A DNA stretch of 64,000 nt from Flavobacteriales bacterium. Lineage in GTDB: Bacteria > Bacteroidota > Bacteroidia > Flavobacteriales_F > PHOS-HE28. Location of the stretch: contig JACJZH010000005.1 of the NCBI GenBank assembly GCA_020635695.1, positions 62,001-126,000 on the forward strand, written 5' to 3'. This document shows positions 8,887 to 16,531 of the stretch, piece by piece (position 1 is the first letter of the stretch; every line of letters starts with the position of its first letter). The notes below the pieces were generated by a model. That model was not told the origin of the DNA. It saw only the letters and a program-made list of their open reading frames with translations, and did no database searches. Both the position numbers and the translations under genes were made by a program.

Positions 8887-8991
8887 GGGATGTGGAAATG
8901 TGGGGATGCCTGGATGTGGAAATGCCCCCACCCCCAAAGCGCCTCCTGCACTCCCATTTCCACATTCCCACATGGCCTCATTTCCACATTC
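8887..8991. repeat. Palindromic octamer-repeat element, copy 2
   Basis: The left arm (8887-8925) has octamer-spaced units such as GGAAATGT, CTGGATGT and GGAAATGC. The right arm (8952-8991) has the complementary units TCCCATTT, CCACATTC and CCTCATTT. The ~26-nt spacer is C/A-rich. It is clearly related to the element at 7653-7738; 16 nt (CTGGATGTGGAAATGC) are shared exactly. It sits between divergent holB and pgk, directly against the pgk -7-like box. Confidence 0.8.
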
Positions 8992-8999
8992 TATTTTCG
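8992..8999 (+). promoter_or_regulatory. -7-like box of pgk
   Basis: TATTTTCG, 4 nt before the ATG at 9004 and touching the right arm of the palindromic repeat element. Confidence 0.4.
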
Positions 9000-9003
9000 C
9001 CGC

Positions 9004-10191
9004 ATGCTCACCATGGACACCTTCTCCTTCAAAGGCCGCAAGGCGCTGGTCCGCGTGGACCTGAACGTGCCGTTGGCCGATGGCCGCGTGACCGACGACA
9101 CCCGCGCCCGGGCCATCGTGCCCACGGTGAACAAGATCCTGGCCGACGGCGGTTCCGCCATCCTGATGAGCCACCTGGGCCGCCCCAAGGGAAAGGCGGT
9201 GCCCGAACTGAGCCTGAAGCCCGTGGCCGACCACCTGGCCACGCTTCTGGGCAAGGATGTGCTCTTCGCCACCGACTGCGTGGGCGACGATGCCAACCGC
9301 AAGGCCCGCGACCTGGCCCCGGGGCAGGTGCTGGTGCTGGAGAACCTGCGCTTCCACCCCGAGGAGGAGGCCGGCGACCCGGCGTTCGCGCAGGCCCTGG
9401 CCCACCTGGGCGATGTGTACGTGAACGACGCCTTCGGCACCGCGCACCGCGCGCACGCCAGCACCACCATCGTGGCCCGTTCCTTCCCGCACGACAGGCT
9501 CTTCGGCTACCTGCTGCAGGGCGAGATCGACAGCGTGAGCAAGGTGCTGGACAAGCCCAAGCGACCCCTCACGGCCATCGTCGGCGGCAGCAAGGTGAGC
9601 AGCAAGATCGACGTGCTGCGCAACCTGCTCGGCAAGTGCGACCACGTGATCATCGGCGGGGGCATGGCCAACACCTTCGTGAAGGCGGCCGGCGGACAGA
9701 CCGGCGCCAGCCTGGTGGAGGACGACCTGCTGGACACCGCCCGCGCCATCGTGGAGCAGGCGAAGAAGGACGGCGTGCAGCTGCACCTGCCCACCGACGC
9801 CGTGGTGGCCGACGCCTTCAGCGCCACCGCCAACACGGACACCGCCCAGGCCGACCAGGTGCCCGACGGCTGGATGGCCCTGGACATCGGTCCGGAGAGC
9901 ATCAAGGCCTTCCGCGAGGTGGTGCTCAAGAGCAGGACCCTGTTGTGGAACGGCCCCATGGGCGTGTTCGAGATGGAACCCTTCCAGCAGGGCACCATCG
10001 CCGTGGCCCAGGCCGTGGCCGAAGCCACCGACAAGGGCGCCTACAGCCTGGTGGGCGGCGGCGACAGCGTGGCGGCCGTGAACCAGTTCGGCCTGGCCGA
10101 CCGCATCAGCTACGTGAGCACCGGCGGCGGCGCCATGCTGGAGTACCTGGAGGGAAAGGAACTGCCGGGGATCGCGGCGATCACCGGGTGA
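9004..10191 (+). CDS. pgk: Phosphoglycerate kinase
   Basis: This glycolytic and gluconeogenic enzyme transfers phosphate between 1,3-bisphosphoglycerate and ADP in the cytoplasm (395 aa). The N-terminal substrate domain has ALVRVDLNVP near residue 14 and SHLGRPKGK near residue 57. The hinge and nucleotide domain has GGSKVSSKIDVL, then WNGPMGVFE and GGGDSVAA. The ATG at 9004 (MLTMDTF) is preferred over ATG 9013 because the promoter-like box spaces it exactly as in many other genes here. The frame extends upstream only by reading through the repeat element. The stop overlaps the GTG start of the next gene. Confidence 0.96.
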   Translation: MLTMDTFSFKGRKALVRVDLNVPLADGRVTDDTRARAIVPTVNKILADGGSAILMSHLGRPKGKAVPELSLKPVADHLATLLGKDVLFATDCVGDDANRKARDLAPGQVLVLENLRFHPEEEAGDPAFAQALAHLGDVYVNDAFGTAHRAHASTTIVARSFPHDRLFGYLLQGEIDSVSKVLDKPKRPLTAIVGGSKVSSKIDVLRNLLGKCDHVIIGGGMANTFVKAAGGQTGASLVEDDLLDTARAIVEQAKKDGVQLHLPTDAVVADAFSATANTDTAQADQVPDGWMALDIGPESIKAFREVVLKSRTLLWNGPMGVFEMEPFQQGTIAVAQAVAEATDKGAYSLVGGGDSVAAVNQFGLADRISYVSTGGGAMLEYLEGKELPGIAAITG

Positions 10192-10691
10192 TACCCTCCC
10201 TTCATCCCATCCGCTCCTCCGACCTGGGAGTGGTCTTTCGCGGCCTGAGCGACCCTCGGGTGACACACCACTATGGCGTGCACTTCAACTCCTTGGAAGA
10301 AGCCAGATCCCAATTGGACTGGTTCGCTGACCTGGAGCGTACGGGGGCCGGTCGATGGTGGGCCATTCGAGATGGTGAGGGAGAGTTCCTTGGTGCAATA
10401 GGCATCAATGGGATCGTGCGCGAGCACCAGCGCGGCGAACTGGGCTTTTGGCTGCTGCCGGAGCACTGGGGGCAAGGCATCATGGCCCGGGTGCTGCCCG
10501 TGGTGATCGACCGCGCCTTCCGCGAGCTGGGCTTACACCGGATGGTTGCCGAGGTGGAAACTGAGAACGCGGCCAGCGCCCGGGTCCTGCAACGCGCCGG
10601 TTTCACCCGGGAGGGTGTGCTGCATGACCACGAATGGAAGAACGGGCGCTGGGTAAGCCTGGAGGTGTGGGCCCTGGTGCAGGGCGCCTGA
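10188..10691 (+). CDS. GNAT-family N-acetyltransferase (RimJ/RimL-like)
   Basis: A 167-residue acetyltransferase of the RimJ/RimL type, which acetylates amino groups of proteins or small molecules with acetyl-CoA. The family pattern is visible: LHPIRSSD at the N-terminus, GAIGINGI near residue 66, the acetyl-CoA loop ELGFWLLPEHWGQGIM near residue 83, and ENAASARVLQRAGF near residue 123. No ATG fits the fold. A GTG at 10188 overlaps the pgk stop in GTGA, so translation is probably coupled to pgk. The substrate cannot be told from sequence. Confidence 0.85.
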   Translation: MIPSLHPIRSSDLGVVFRGLSDPRVTHHYGVHFNSLEEARSQLDWFADLERTGAGRWWAIRDGEGEFLGAIGINGIVREHQRGELGFWLLPEHWGQGIMARVLPVVIDRAFRELGLHRMVAEVETENAASARVLQRAGFTREGVLHDHEWKNGRWVSLEVWALVQGA

Positions 10692-10847
10692 CACCGGAGG
10701 CGCCACCTCTGCCGGAAGGGCTGATCGGCCTGGCAAGTTCCTAGACGGCCGCTACCCGTCGAAGGATTGAAAGAACCCCAAGGCTCTCCTCGCGTTTCTT
10801 CCCAAGGAAGTTCGTGGCCACCTCATCCCGATCTTCGCTCAGCTGCC

Positions 10848-11726
10848 ATGCCTCTCGACCACAAGCACCTCCTGTTCCTGCTCAGCCTGTGCTGCGGGAT
10901 GAGCGTGTCCGCTCAGGATGGAGAGCTCCACGTGGTCGATCCGAAGAAGAAGAAAGGCTTCATGGTCGGCCTGAACATCGGCTACCTGCTGCCCAACGAC
11001 GAGCCGGCCACGTTCTACGATGGCACGCCCAAGGACCCGGCGTTCCTGGACCTGAACGAGTACCTGGACCTGTGGTTCATCCGCGACCAGGTGATCAACA
11101 CCCTGGGCGACCTGGCCGCGAACTATCGGCTGAGCGAATACCCGCAGGAGTACCGGTACAACGATGCCCTGTCGATCGGCGGCCATGTGAGGTACCAGTT
11201 CAACTGGACCCACGCCGTGGTCGGGGACCTGAACTACGCCCGGCTCCGATCGGCCGGCATCTTCGTGATCGAGTATGCCAACAACACCGGGGCCACCCAA
11301 CCGGTCTACGAGAGCTTCGAGATCACCGGGGAGGAGGACCGGATGAACATGAGCCTCGGGTACCACGTGAACCTGGGAGCGCCCTCCGAGTTCGGGCTGC
11401 ACCTGGAGTTCGGCCCCATGCTCACCTCGGTCCGCGTACGGAACAACCAGTTCCGCATCGGCGACCGGACCTACAACATCCTGCGCGCCCAGACCGTCGG
11501 ACTGGCGGCCGATCAACTGATCACCGCACCGATCCCCACCGTGACCTCGCTCGGCGGATATGGCCAGCTGGGGGCCAACCTGGAGTTCCACAAGTTCACC
11601 GTGGACATGGCCCTGCGCGTGAGCCTGGAGAAGATCGCGCTCTACGAGGGGCAGGAAGCCCGGTATCGGCCGAGCTACCTCCCCTTCCTGCGGCTGGTCT
11701 ACCGGGTGTCGGGGAAGGGGTCCTGA
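10848..11726 (+). CDS. Exported protein, possible outer-membrane beta-barrel
   Basis: From the ATG at 10848 this is a 292-residue protein with a signal peptide (hydrophobic KHLLFLLSLCCGMSVSAQ, cleavage likely after the A of SAQ). After a basic KKKK stretch it shows alternating, aromatic-rich strands (FMVGLNIGYLLP, VRYQFNWTHAVVGDLNYARL, LRLVYRVSG at the C-terminus), which suits an outer-membrane beta-barrel. I do not recognise a named family. The frame extends 27 codons upstream without coding character. A GATCTTCG box is 10 nt before the chosen ATG. Confidence 0.7.
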   Translation: MPLDHKHLLFLLSLCCGMSVSAQDGELHVVDPKKKKGFMVGLNIGYLLPNDEPATFYDGTPKDPAFLDLNEYLDLWFIRDQVINTLGDLAANYRLSEYPQEYRYNDALSIGGHVRYQFNWTHAVVGDLNYARLRSAGIFVIEYANNTGATQPVYESFEITGEEDRMNMSLGYHVNLGAPSEFGLHLEFGPMLTSVRVRNNQFRIGDRTYNILRAQTVGLAADQLITAPIPTVTSLGGYGQLGANLEFHKFTVDMALRVSLEKIALYEGQEARYRPSYLPFLRLVYRVSGKGS

Positions 11727-11771
11727 AGCGAAGCAGCCTTCCGGCATGGTATTGGCTGCCGGACTCCCGCC

Positions 11772-12194
11772 ATGCGCGCCCTCCTGCTCCCAACCCTGCT
11801 GATCTGTTCCGTCGCAGCCGCACAGGAGCACACCCTCCCCGTGCCCACCCGGGAGCGGCCCTACGACGTGGCCCCACGCTTCCCCGGGGGATCGGAAGCC
11901 ATGCTGCGCTACTTCGCCAACAGCTGCCACTACCCGGTAGAGGCCTGGGAGAAACGGAAGGAGGGCGTGGTGCTGGCGACGATCGGGGTGGACCGCAAAG
12001 GCCGGGTCGATTCGGTGCGCATCGTGAACGGGGTGCCCGGGGCACCTGGCCTGGCCCGCGAGGCGGAGCGCCTGCTGAAGGCCATGCCCCGCTGGCAACC
12101 CGCCACCAAGGGCAACAAGCGCGTGGCCGCCGAAGTGCACCTGAGCGTGCCCTTCGACCGGAGGCGGTGCCGGGCGCCGGATGCACGACCGTGA
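11772..12194 (+). CDS. Exported TonB C-terminal-domain protein
   Basis: A 140-residue protein with a signal peptide (MRALLLPTLLICSVAAAQ) followed directly by a TonB_C-like domain: FPGGSEAMLRYF near residue 37, HYPVEAWEKRKEGVV, then ATIGVDRKGRVDSVRIVNGV, ending in PRWQPATKGNKRV. Unlike classical TonB it has no membrane anchor and no proline-rich spacer, so it is probably periplasmic. Such proteins are common in Bacteroidota and their role is not well defined. The next gene encodes a second protein of the same kind. Confidence 0.78.
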   Translation: MRALLLPTLLICSVAAAQEHTLPVPTRERPYDVAPRFPGGSEAMLRYFANSCHYPVEAWEKRKEGVVLATIGVDRKGRVDSVRIVNGVPGAPGLAREAERLLKAMPRWQPATKGNKRVAAEVHLSVPFDRRRCRAPDARP

Positions 12195-12208
12195 CGCGGG
12201 AAGGCGCC

Positions 12209-12216
12209 TATCTTGC
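12209..12216 (+). promoter_or_regulatory. Possible -7-like box of second TonB_C gene
   Basis: TATCTTGC, 10 nt before the ATG at 12227. The last base departs from TAnCTTYG. Confidence 0.3.
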
Positions 12217-12226
12217 CTTCCTCGCC

Positions 12227-12853
12227 ATGCGCTGGTCTATCTGGATCCCCTTGCTCGCAGCCCTGCCGATCACGGCACAGGTGACGACCGGCACGACCGA
12301 CCCAAGGATCCGGACGACCGCACTGAACGATTCCGTGCGCCAAGTTGACCGCCTCGACAAGAAAGGCCGCACCGTATTGAGCACCCACTACTACCAGGGC
12401 GACCGCGCCGTGGGGGTCTGGAAGGAATACGACAAGAAGGGAGTCCTGGTGGCCGAGCGCGACATGGACATCCTGCGCTATGGCGAGCCGGAGGACTTTC
12501 CAGAAAGCGTCCCTGCAGTATCCATCGATCCAACGGATACCAGCTTGGCGCTCGTTGGGGTGATGCCCGAATTCCCCGGAGGCGAGGCGGAATTGATCAA
12601 CTACCTCACAACCAACATCCGGTATCCGCGCGAAGCGGTCGATCGCGACATCCAGGGCTTGGTCCATGTGTATGGTGTCGTGGACCAGACCGGCGATTGG
12701 CGCACCGTTTCGATCATGCGTGGCGTGCATCCGCTGTTGGACCACGAAGCCTGGCGCGTAACAGATGGCATGCCGGACTGGCGACCCTGCATACAGCAAG
12801 GCAAGCCTGTCCCGGTGAAGGTCAAATTGCCCATTCTTTTCCGGCTCCGTTGA
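12227..12853 (+). CDS. Exported TonB C-terminal-domain protein with N-terminal extension
   Basis: A 208-residue protein with a short signal peptide (MRWSIWIPLLAALPITAQ). The first ~100 residues carry a GRTVLSTHYYQGDRAVGVWK segment resembling a YwqK/MORN-type repeat. The C-terminal ~95 residues are TonB_C-like: MPEFPGGEAELINYL, then IRYPREAVDRDIQG, VHVYGVVDQTG and MPDWRPCIQQGKPV. It has no membrane anchor. It is probably a periplasmic partner or decoy in TonB-type energy coupling, but that is inference. It follows a shorter TonB_C protein gene on the same strand. Confidence 0.75.
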   Translation: MRWSIWIPLLAALPITAQVTTGTTDPRIRTTALNDSVRQVDRLDKKGRTVLSTHYYQGDRAVGVWKEYDKKGVLVAERDMDILRYGEPEDFPESVPAVSIDPTDTSLALVGVMPEFPGGEAELINYLTTNIRYPREAVDRDIQGLVHVYGVVDQTGDWRTVSIMRGVHPLLDHEAWRVTDGMPDWRPCIQQGKPVPVKVKLPILFRLR

Positions 12854-12939
12854 CCATTCCTCCAGAGGGTGGAGGGGGCATCCAGGAAACCACAGGCAAC
12901 AGATCGGGCACAGGCCTTGTCCTACAGGAAAGCCCGCCC

Positions 12940-13692
12940 ATGTTCCGCTCGCTGCTCCTCTCCGGTCTTGTTGCCTGGTCCGCACCCATGCTGGCCTGCA
13001 GCTGTTTCGGCACCGCCACCTTCTGCGAGGCCACCGACACCAGCTGGGTGGAGCCCGACCTGGTGGTGTTGGGCGTGAAACTGGACGAGCTGCACTACGG
13101 CATGCACGTGAAGGTGGTGCAGGTGCTCCAGGGCGATGCGGAGGCGGGTGACACGCTGATGGTCTGGGGCGACAACGGCGCGCTGTGTCGGGTGTACGTG
13201 GGTGCCTGGGCGAACGGCGACACCGTGCTCTGGGGCCTCCACGAGTCGGACCTCTCCGGCAATTTCATCTGGAACCAGCAATACCCACCGGACCTGGAGA
13301 TGGTCGGGGACTACCACATCTCGGTCTGTGGGGTGTACTGGCTGAACTACGGCAACGGCCAGGTCACCGGACCGATCGCGGACGGGTTGAACAGCCTGCC
13401 GCTCGCCGCCCTGCCGGCCTACCTGCAGGGTTGTCCGAGCACGAGCATCGGGGAAGAGGAGCTTCCTGAACTGACGATCCGTGTGGAGGACGGCCGGCTC
13501 GTGATCTCCCTGCCCGGCCACGGCACCCTGGACCGCGCCGAGCTCTGGAGCCTGGACGGCCGGCTGCTGCACCGTTCCGGAACTCCTGCACCCACGCAGG
13601 TACTGCCCTTGGAACAGGCCGCAGGCTGCTACCTGGTCCGCGCCTGGAGCGGTAAGCGGGGGCTTGCACAGCGGGTGGTGACGGCACGCTGA
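12940..13692 (+). CDS. Secreted Cys-rich protein with T9SS-type C-terminal domain
   Basis: A 250-residue exported protein. After the signal peptide the mature start is Cys-rich (LACSCFGTATFC), followed by a domain reminiscent of NTR/TIMP-like modules found in secreted Bacteroidota proteins (DLVVLGVKLDELHYGM, then KVVQVLQGD). A second Cys pair follows (CRVYVGAW and SVCGVYW). The last ~75 residues look like a type IX secretion sorting domain: LTIRVEDGRLVISLP, AELWSLDGRLLHRSG and CYLVRAWSGK. The likely destination is the cell surface or medium. The function is unknown, and the NTR-like reading is tentative. Confidence 0.65.
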   Translation: MFRSLLLSGLVAWSAPMLACSCFGTATFCEATDTSWVEPDLVVLGVKLDELHYGMHVKVVQVLQGDAEAGDTLMVWGDNGALCRVYVGAWANGDTVLWGLHESDLSGNFIWNQQYPPDLEMVGDYHISVCGVYWLNYGNGQVTGPIADGLNSLPLAALPAYLQGCPSTSIGEEELPELTIRVEDGRLVISLPGHGTLDRAELWSLDGRLLHRSGTPAPTQVLPLEQAAGCYLVRAWSGKRGLAQRVVTAR

Positions 13693-13747
13693 GGTCCGAG
13701 CCAACGGCTCCCGCTGCAAATGCGTCGTTCCTTGCAGACCTCGGACC
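13693..13747. other. Nested inverted repeat, possible RNA hairpin
   Basis: An outer perfect 8-bp repeat (GGTCCGAG at 13693-13700, CTCGGACC at 13740-13747) encloses an inner 6-bp repeat (CTGCAA at 13714-13719, TTGCAG at 13732-13737). It starts directly after the preceding stop codon and lies ahead of the VOC gene. No T-run follows, so it is not a classical terminator. Confidence 0.4.
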
Positions 13748-13761
13748 AATCCCCTATCGCC

Positions 13762-14127
13762 ATGCAGCTCGGCGCCTTCAGCATCAGCCTCCCTGTCAAG
13801 GACCTCCAGGCCTCCATGGCCTTCTACGAGAAGCTCGGCTTCCACCGCTTCGGCGGCGATGGCGAGCACTACGCCATCATGAAGAACGGCCGCGCCCTGG
13901 TCGGGCTCTTCCAGGGGATGTTCAAGGAGCACATCCTCACCTTCAACCCCGGGTGGGACGAGGACGCCAACACCCTGCCCGAGTTCACCGACGTGCGGCA
14001 GATCAAGGAACGCCTCAAAGCCCAGGGGCTGGAGGTGCTGCAGGAAGCGGGTGAGGACAGCGGACCCGGCAGCTTCGTCGTGGTGGACCCCGATGGGAAC
14101 CCCGTGCTGATCGACCAGCATGTGTGA
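13762..14127 (+). CDS. VOC-family (glyoxalase-like) protein
   Basis: A 121-residue single-domain protein of the vicinal oxygen chelate superfamily, which includes glyoxalase I, dioxygenases and resistance proteins. Visible are FSISLPVKDLQASMAFYEKLGF at the N-terminus (split here: FSISLPVKDL, then SMAFYEKLGF) and SFVVVDPDGNPVLIDQH at the end. The middle segment HYAIMKNGRALVGLFQ provides the paired beta-alpha-beta-beta-beta unit. The ATG at 13762 is preferred because the upstream 14 codons overlap the inverted repeat. The substrate cannot be inferred. Confidence 0.85.
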   Translation: MQLGAFSISLPVKDLQASMAFYEKLGFHRFGGDGEHYAIMKNGRALVGLFQGMFKEHILTFNPGWDEDANTLPEFTDVRQIKERLKAQGLEVLQEAGEDSGPGSFVVVDPDGNPVLIDQHV

Positions 14128-14136
14128 GGGGCGAAG

Positions 14137-14171
14137 GTTGCAGGTTGAATGTTGAATGTTGGAGGTTGCAT
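14137..14171. repeat. Tandem heptamer array (5 units)
   Basis: Five consecutive 7-nt units in register: GTTGCAG, GTTGAAT, GTTGAAT, GTTGGAG, GTTGCAT. It lies 9 nt after the VOC gene stop, in the 117-nt gap before the oxidoreductase gene. Confidence 0.75.
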
Positions 14172-14232
14172 CCGTTCCTCCTTGGGTTCCGCCGCTCGGC
14201 CGAAGTTGACTGACGGACCGTTGGTCCGCCGG

Positions 14233-14240
14233 TAGCTTGC
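14233..14240 (+). promoter_or_regulatory. Possible -7-like box of MDR oxidoreductase gene
   Basis: TAGCTTGC, 4 nt before the ATG at 14245. The spacing is as in other genes here, but the last two bases differ from the TTYG form. Confidence 0.35.
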
Positions 14241-14244
14241 GGGC

Positions 14245-15219
14245 ATGTCGGCCACCATGCAGGCAGTGCTTTGCAATCGCTACGGACCGCCCGAGGAGCT
14301 GGTGGTCGGTGAAGCGCCAATGCCCGTTCCCGGCGAAAGGCAGGTGCTCGTGCGTGTGCATGCCACCGCGGTGAACGACTACGACTGGAGCCTGGTCCGT
14401 GGAAAGCCGGCCATCTACCGGCTGATGTTCGGCCTCACCCGTCCGAAGCGGCCTGTGCCCGGCATGGAACTGGCCGGCGTGGTGGAGGCCGTCGGTCCTA
14501 ACAGCTCCAAATTCCGGGTGGGCGACCGGGTGTACGGTGACATCTCCGAGCACGGCTTCGGCACCTTCGCCGAGTACTGCGCCGTGCACGAGGACGGGCT
14601 GGTGCCCCTGCCGGACGGGCTGTCGTTCGTGTTCGCCGCCGCCACGCCGCACGCCTTGGAGCTCGCGTACCAGGCCTTGATCCAGATCGCGAAGCTCAAG
14701 GACCGGGAACGCGTGCTGCTGAACGGCGCCGGGGGTGGCGTGGGCACCTTCTGCCTGCAGCTGGCCAAGCGCCAGGGCTGCGAGGTCTGGGGTGTGGACA
14801 CCGGTCCCAAGCTGGAGGCCATGAAGACGCTCGGCTTCGATCGTGTGATCGACTACAGGGAGACCGACTTCACCCGTCTGGACGAACGCTTCGATGTGGT
14901 GGTGGACATGAAGACCACCCGAAGCCCGCGCGCACACGCAAGGGCCCTCGCTCCCGACGGACGCTACGTGACCGTGGGTGGTGAGCTGCAACGTCTGCTC
15001 CAGTTGCTGCTGGGTCGGCTGTTCGGCAGGAAGGACCAGCACATCCTCCCGTTGAAGCCGAACCGCGACCTGGAGGCCCTGGCTCCCCTGTTGCAGCACG
15101 GCACCCTGAAGCCCGTGATCGACGGCCCACACCCCCTCTCGGAAACACCCCGGCTGATCCGTTACTTCGGGGAAGGACGGCACACCGGCAAGGTGGTCGT
15201 GGCCGTCCGTCCCGAATGA
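14245..15219 (+). CDS. NAD(P)-dependent MDR-family oxidoreductase (quinone-reductase-like)
   Basis: A 324-residue medium-chain dehydrogenase/reductase. The N-terminal GroES-like domain has the usual start (MQAVLCNRYGPPEEL) and VPGMELAGVVEAVG near residue 71. The Rossmann fold has GAGGGVG at residues 161-167 followed by QLAKRQGCEVWGVD. The catalytic and structural zinc cysteines of alcohol dehydrogenases are missing, so a zinc-free quinone or enoyl reductase type is likely. The stop overlaps the next gene in ATGA. The substrate is unknown. Confidence 0.85.
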   Translation: MSATMQAVLCNRYGPPEELVVGEAPMPVPGERQVLVRVHATAVNDYDWSLVRGKPAIYRLMFGLTRPKRPVPGMELAGVVEAVGPNSSKFRVGDRVYGDISEHGFGTFAEYCAVHEDGLVPLPDGLSFVFAAATPHALELAYQALIQIAKLKDRERVLLNGAGGGVGTFCLQLAKRQGCEVWGVDTGPKLEAMKTLGFDRVIDYRETDFTRLDERFDVVVDMKTTRSPRAHARALAPDGRYVTVGGELQRLLQLLLGRLFGRKDQHILPLKPNRDLEALAPLLQHGTLKPVIDGPHPLSETPRLIRYFGEGRHTGKVVVAVRPE

Positions 15220-15914
15220 ATTTCCTCGAGCGGTTTCTCACATTCCTGATCCTGCTCGTCGCGTCGCAGTCGAGCGCACAACAGGTGGACGAGGACCAGT
15301 GGGGCCTATGGACCATGGGCTTCTTCCGGGTGGACCTCAAGGACAGCCCCTGGGGCTTCCAGGGCGACGTGCAGTACCGGACGCATGACCTGGGCGCCGA
15401 CCTGGAGCAGCTGATGCTGCGCGCCGGGGCCACCTGGCGACCCAAGAAAGGAGGAGCGATCTACACCGTCGGTTATGCGCACATCCCCATCGGCGTACCC
15501 GGAGATGAACGCGGTTCCATCGCGGAACGACGCATCCATCAGGAAGGGCTGTGGCCCCATCACCCTGGTGGTCGCTTCTTCCTGAACCACCGTGTACGCC
15601 TGGAGGAACGATGGACCCCCGGGCTCGAGTTCCGCACCCGGATGCGCTACGCCCTGTTCCTGAACGTGCCCCTGAACAACCCGACGCTGGAGCCGGGGAC
15701 CACCTACCTGGCGTTCTACGACGAGGTCTTCCTGAACGGCCCGGTGATCTTCTGGGACGATGTGGGGACCACGTTCTATGATCGGAACCGGCTCTACGCC
15801 GCCGTGGGCAGGGTGCTCGGCCCCCATTGGCGCGTACAGGCGGGGGCGATGCTCCAAAGCACGAACACCTGGCGGAAGTACTACTGGCAACTGAGCGCGC
15901 ACCTACGCCTGTAA
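15216..15914 (+). CDS. DUF2490-family outer-membrane-like protein
   Basis: A 232-residue protein with a signal peptide (hydrophobic FLTFLILLVASQSSAQ) and the DUF2490 pattern: DEDQWGLWTMGFFRVDL near residue 26, then strands of aromatic-flanked residues (LMLRAGATWRP, RLEERWTPGLEFRTRMRY) and a C-terminus WRKYYWQLSAHLRL that ends like an outer-membrane beta-barrel. DUF2490 proteins are thought to be outer-membrane proteins of unknown role. The start overlaps the MDR gene stop in ATGA, which suggests co-translation but not necessarily related function. Confidence 0.8.
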   Translation: MNFLERFLTFLILLVASQSSAQQVDEDQWGLWTMGFFRVDLKDSPWGFQGDVQYRTHDLGADLEQLMLRAGATWRPKKGGAIYTVGYAHIPIGVPGDERGSIAERRIHQEGLWPHHPGGRFFLNHRVRLEERWTPGLEFRTRMRYALFLNVPLNNPTLEPGTTYLAFYDEVFLNGPVIFWDDVGTTFYDRNRLYAAVGRVLGPHWRVQAGAMLQSTNTWRKYYWQLSAHLRL

Positions 15915-15922
15915 GACCGGCT

Positions 15923-15930
15923 TACCTTCC
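15923..15930 (+). promoter_or_regulatory. Possible -7-like box of DUF1572-like gene
   Basis: TACCTTCC, 7 nt before the ATG at 15938, inside a 23-nt intergenic gap. Confidence 0.35.
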
Positions 15931-15937
15931 GCAGGAC

Positions 15938-16501
15938 ATGGACCACGCCACCACCTACCTGGCCAGCGCCCGCGCGCAGTTCGCCTACTACAAGGCGCTC
16001 GGCGAGAAGACCTTCGCCCAGCTGGAGGACGACCAGCTCTTCTGGCGCGCCGACCCCGAAGGCAACTCCATCGCCATTCTCGTGAACCACCTGTGGGGCA
16101 ACATGCGCTCGCGGTGGACGGACTTCCTGACCACTGATGGCGAGAAGGAATGGCGCGAGCGGGACCGTGAGTTCGAGGACGTGATCACCAGCCGGGCCGA
16201 GCTGCTCGCCTTGTGGGAGCAGGGCTGGAAGTGCGTGTTCGATGCCCTGGACACGGTGACCGCGGACAACTTCGACACCACCGTGTACATCCGGGCGCAG
16301 GCGCACACCATCATCGACGCGGTGAACCGGCAGCTGTGCCACTACGCCTACCACGTGGGCCAGCTCGTGCTGCTCGGACGGATCCTGAAGGGTGAAGGCT
16401 GGCGCTCGCTCTCCATCCCGCGCGGAGGCTCCTCCACGTTCAACCAGGAGAAGTTCGGCCGCGGCGCGCATGGCGGGCATTTCACGGACGACCTGAAGTA
16501 G
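15938..16501 (+). CDS. DinB-superfamily protein, DUF1572-like
   Basis: A 187-residue four-helix protein. The N-terminus (MDHATTYLASARAQFAYYKAL) is followed by WRADPEGNSIAILVNHLWGNMRSR (first His region), and the C-terminal half has NRQLCHYAYHVGQLVLLGRIL. The histidines near residues 54, 133 and 137 fit the metal site of DinB/YfiT-type proteins. The DUF1572 subgroup is common in Bacteroidota and Firmicutes and may act in thiol- or metal-dependent detoxification. No neighbouring gene clarifies the role. A second DinB-type protein is encoded at 19441. Confidence 0.8.
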   Translation: MDHATTYLASARAQFAYYKALGEKTFAQLEDDQLFWRADPEGNSIAILVNHLWGNMRSRWTDFLTTDGEKEWRERDREFEDVITSRAELLALWEQGWKCVFDALDTVTADNFDTTVYIRAQAHTIIDAVNRQLCHYAYHVGQLVLLGRILKGEGWRSLSIPRGGSSTFNQEKFGRGAHGGHFTDDLK

Positions 16502-16516
16502 GGCCGGCGCCCTGCT

Positions 16517-16524
16517 TACCTTGA
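16517..16524 (+). promoter_or_regulatory. Possible -7-like box of DUF2391-like gene
   Basis: TACCTTGA, 7 nt before the ATG at 16532. Confidence 0.3.
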
Positions 16525-16531
16525 ACGGCCC

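Noticed and set aside
7653..8991. A composite transposon carrying holB
   Set aside because: No transposase or target-site duplication is visible, and holB is an essential core gene. The flanking elements are reported as repeats only.
12922..15183. Minus-strand open frame spanning several plus-strand genes, ~750 codons
   Set aside because: Crosses four well-supported genes and contains no recognisable domain.
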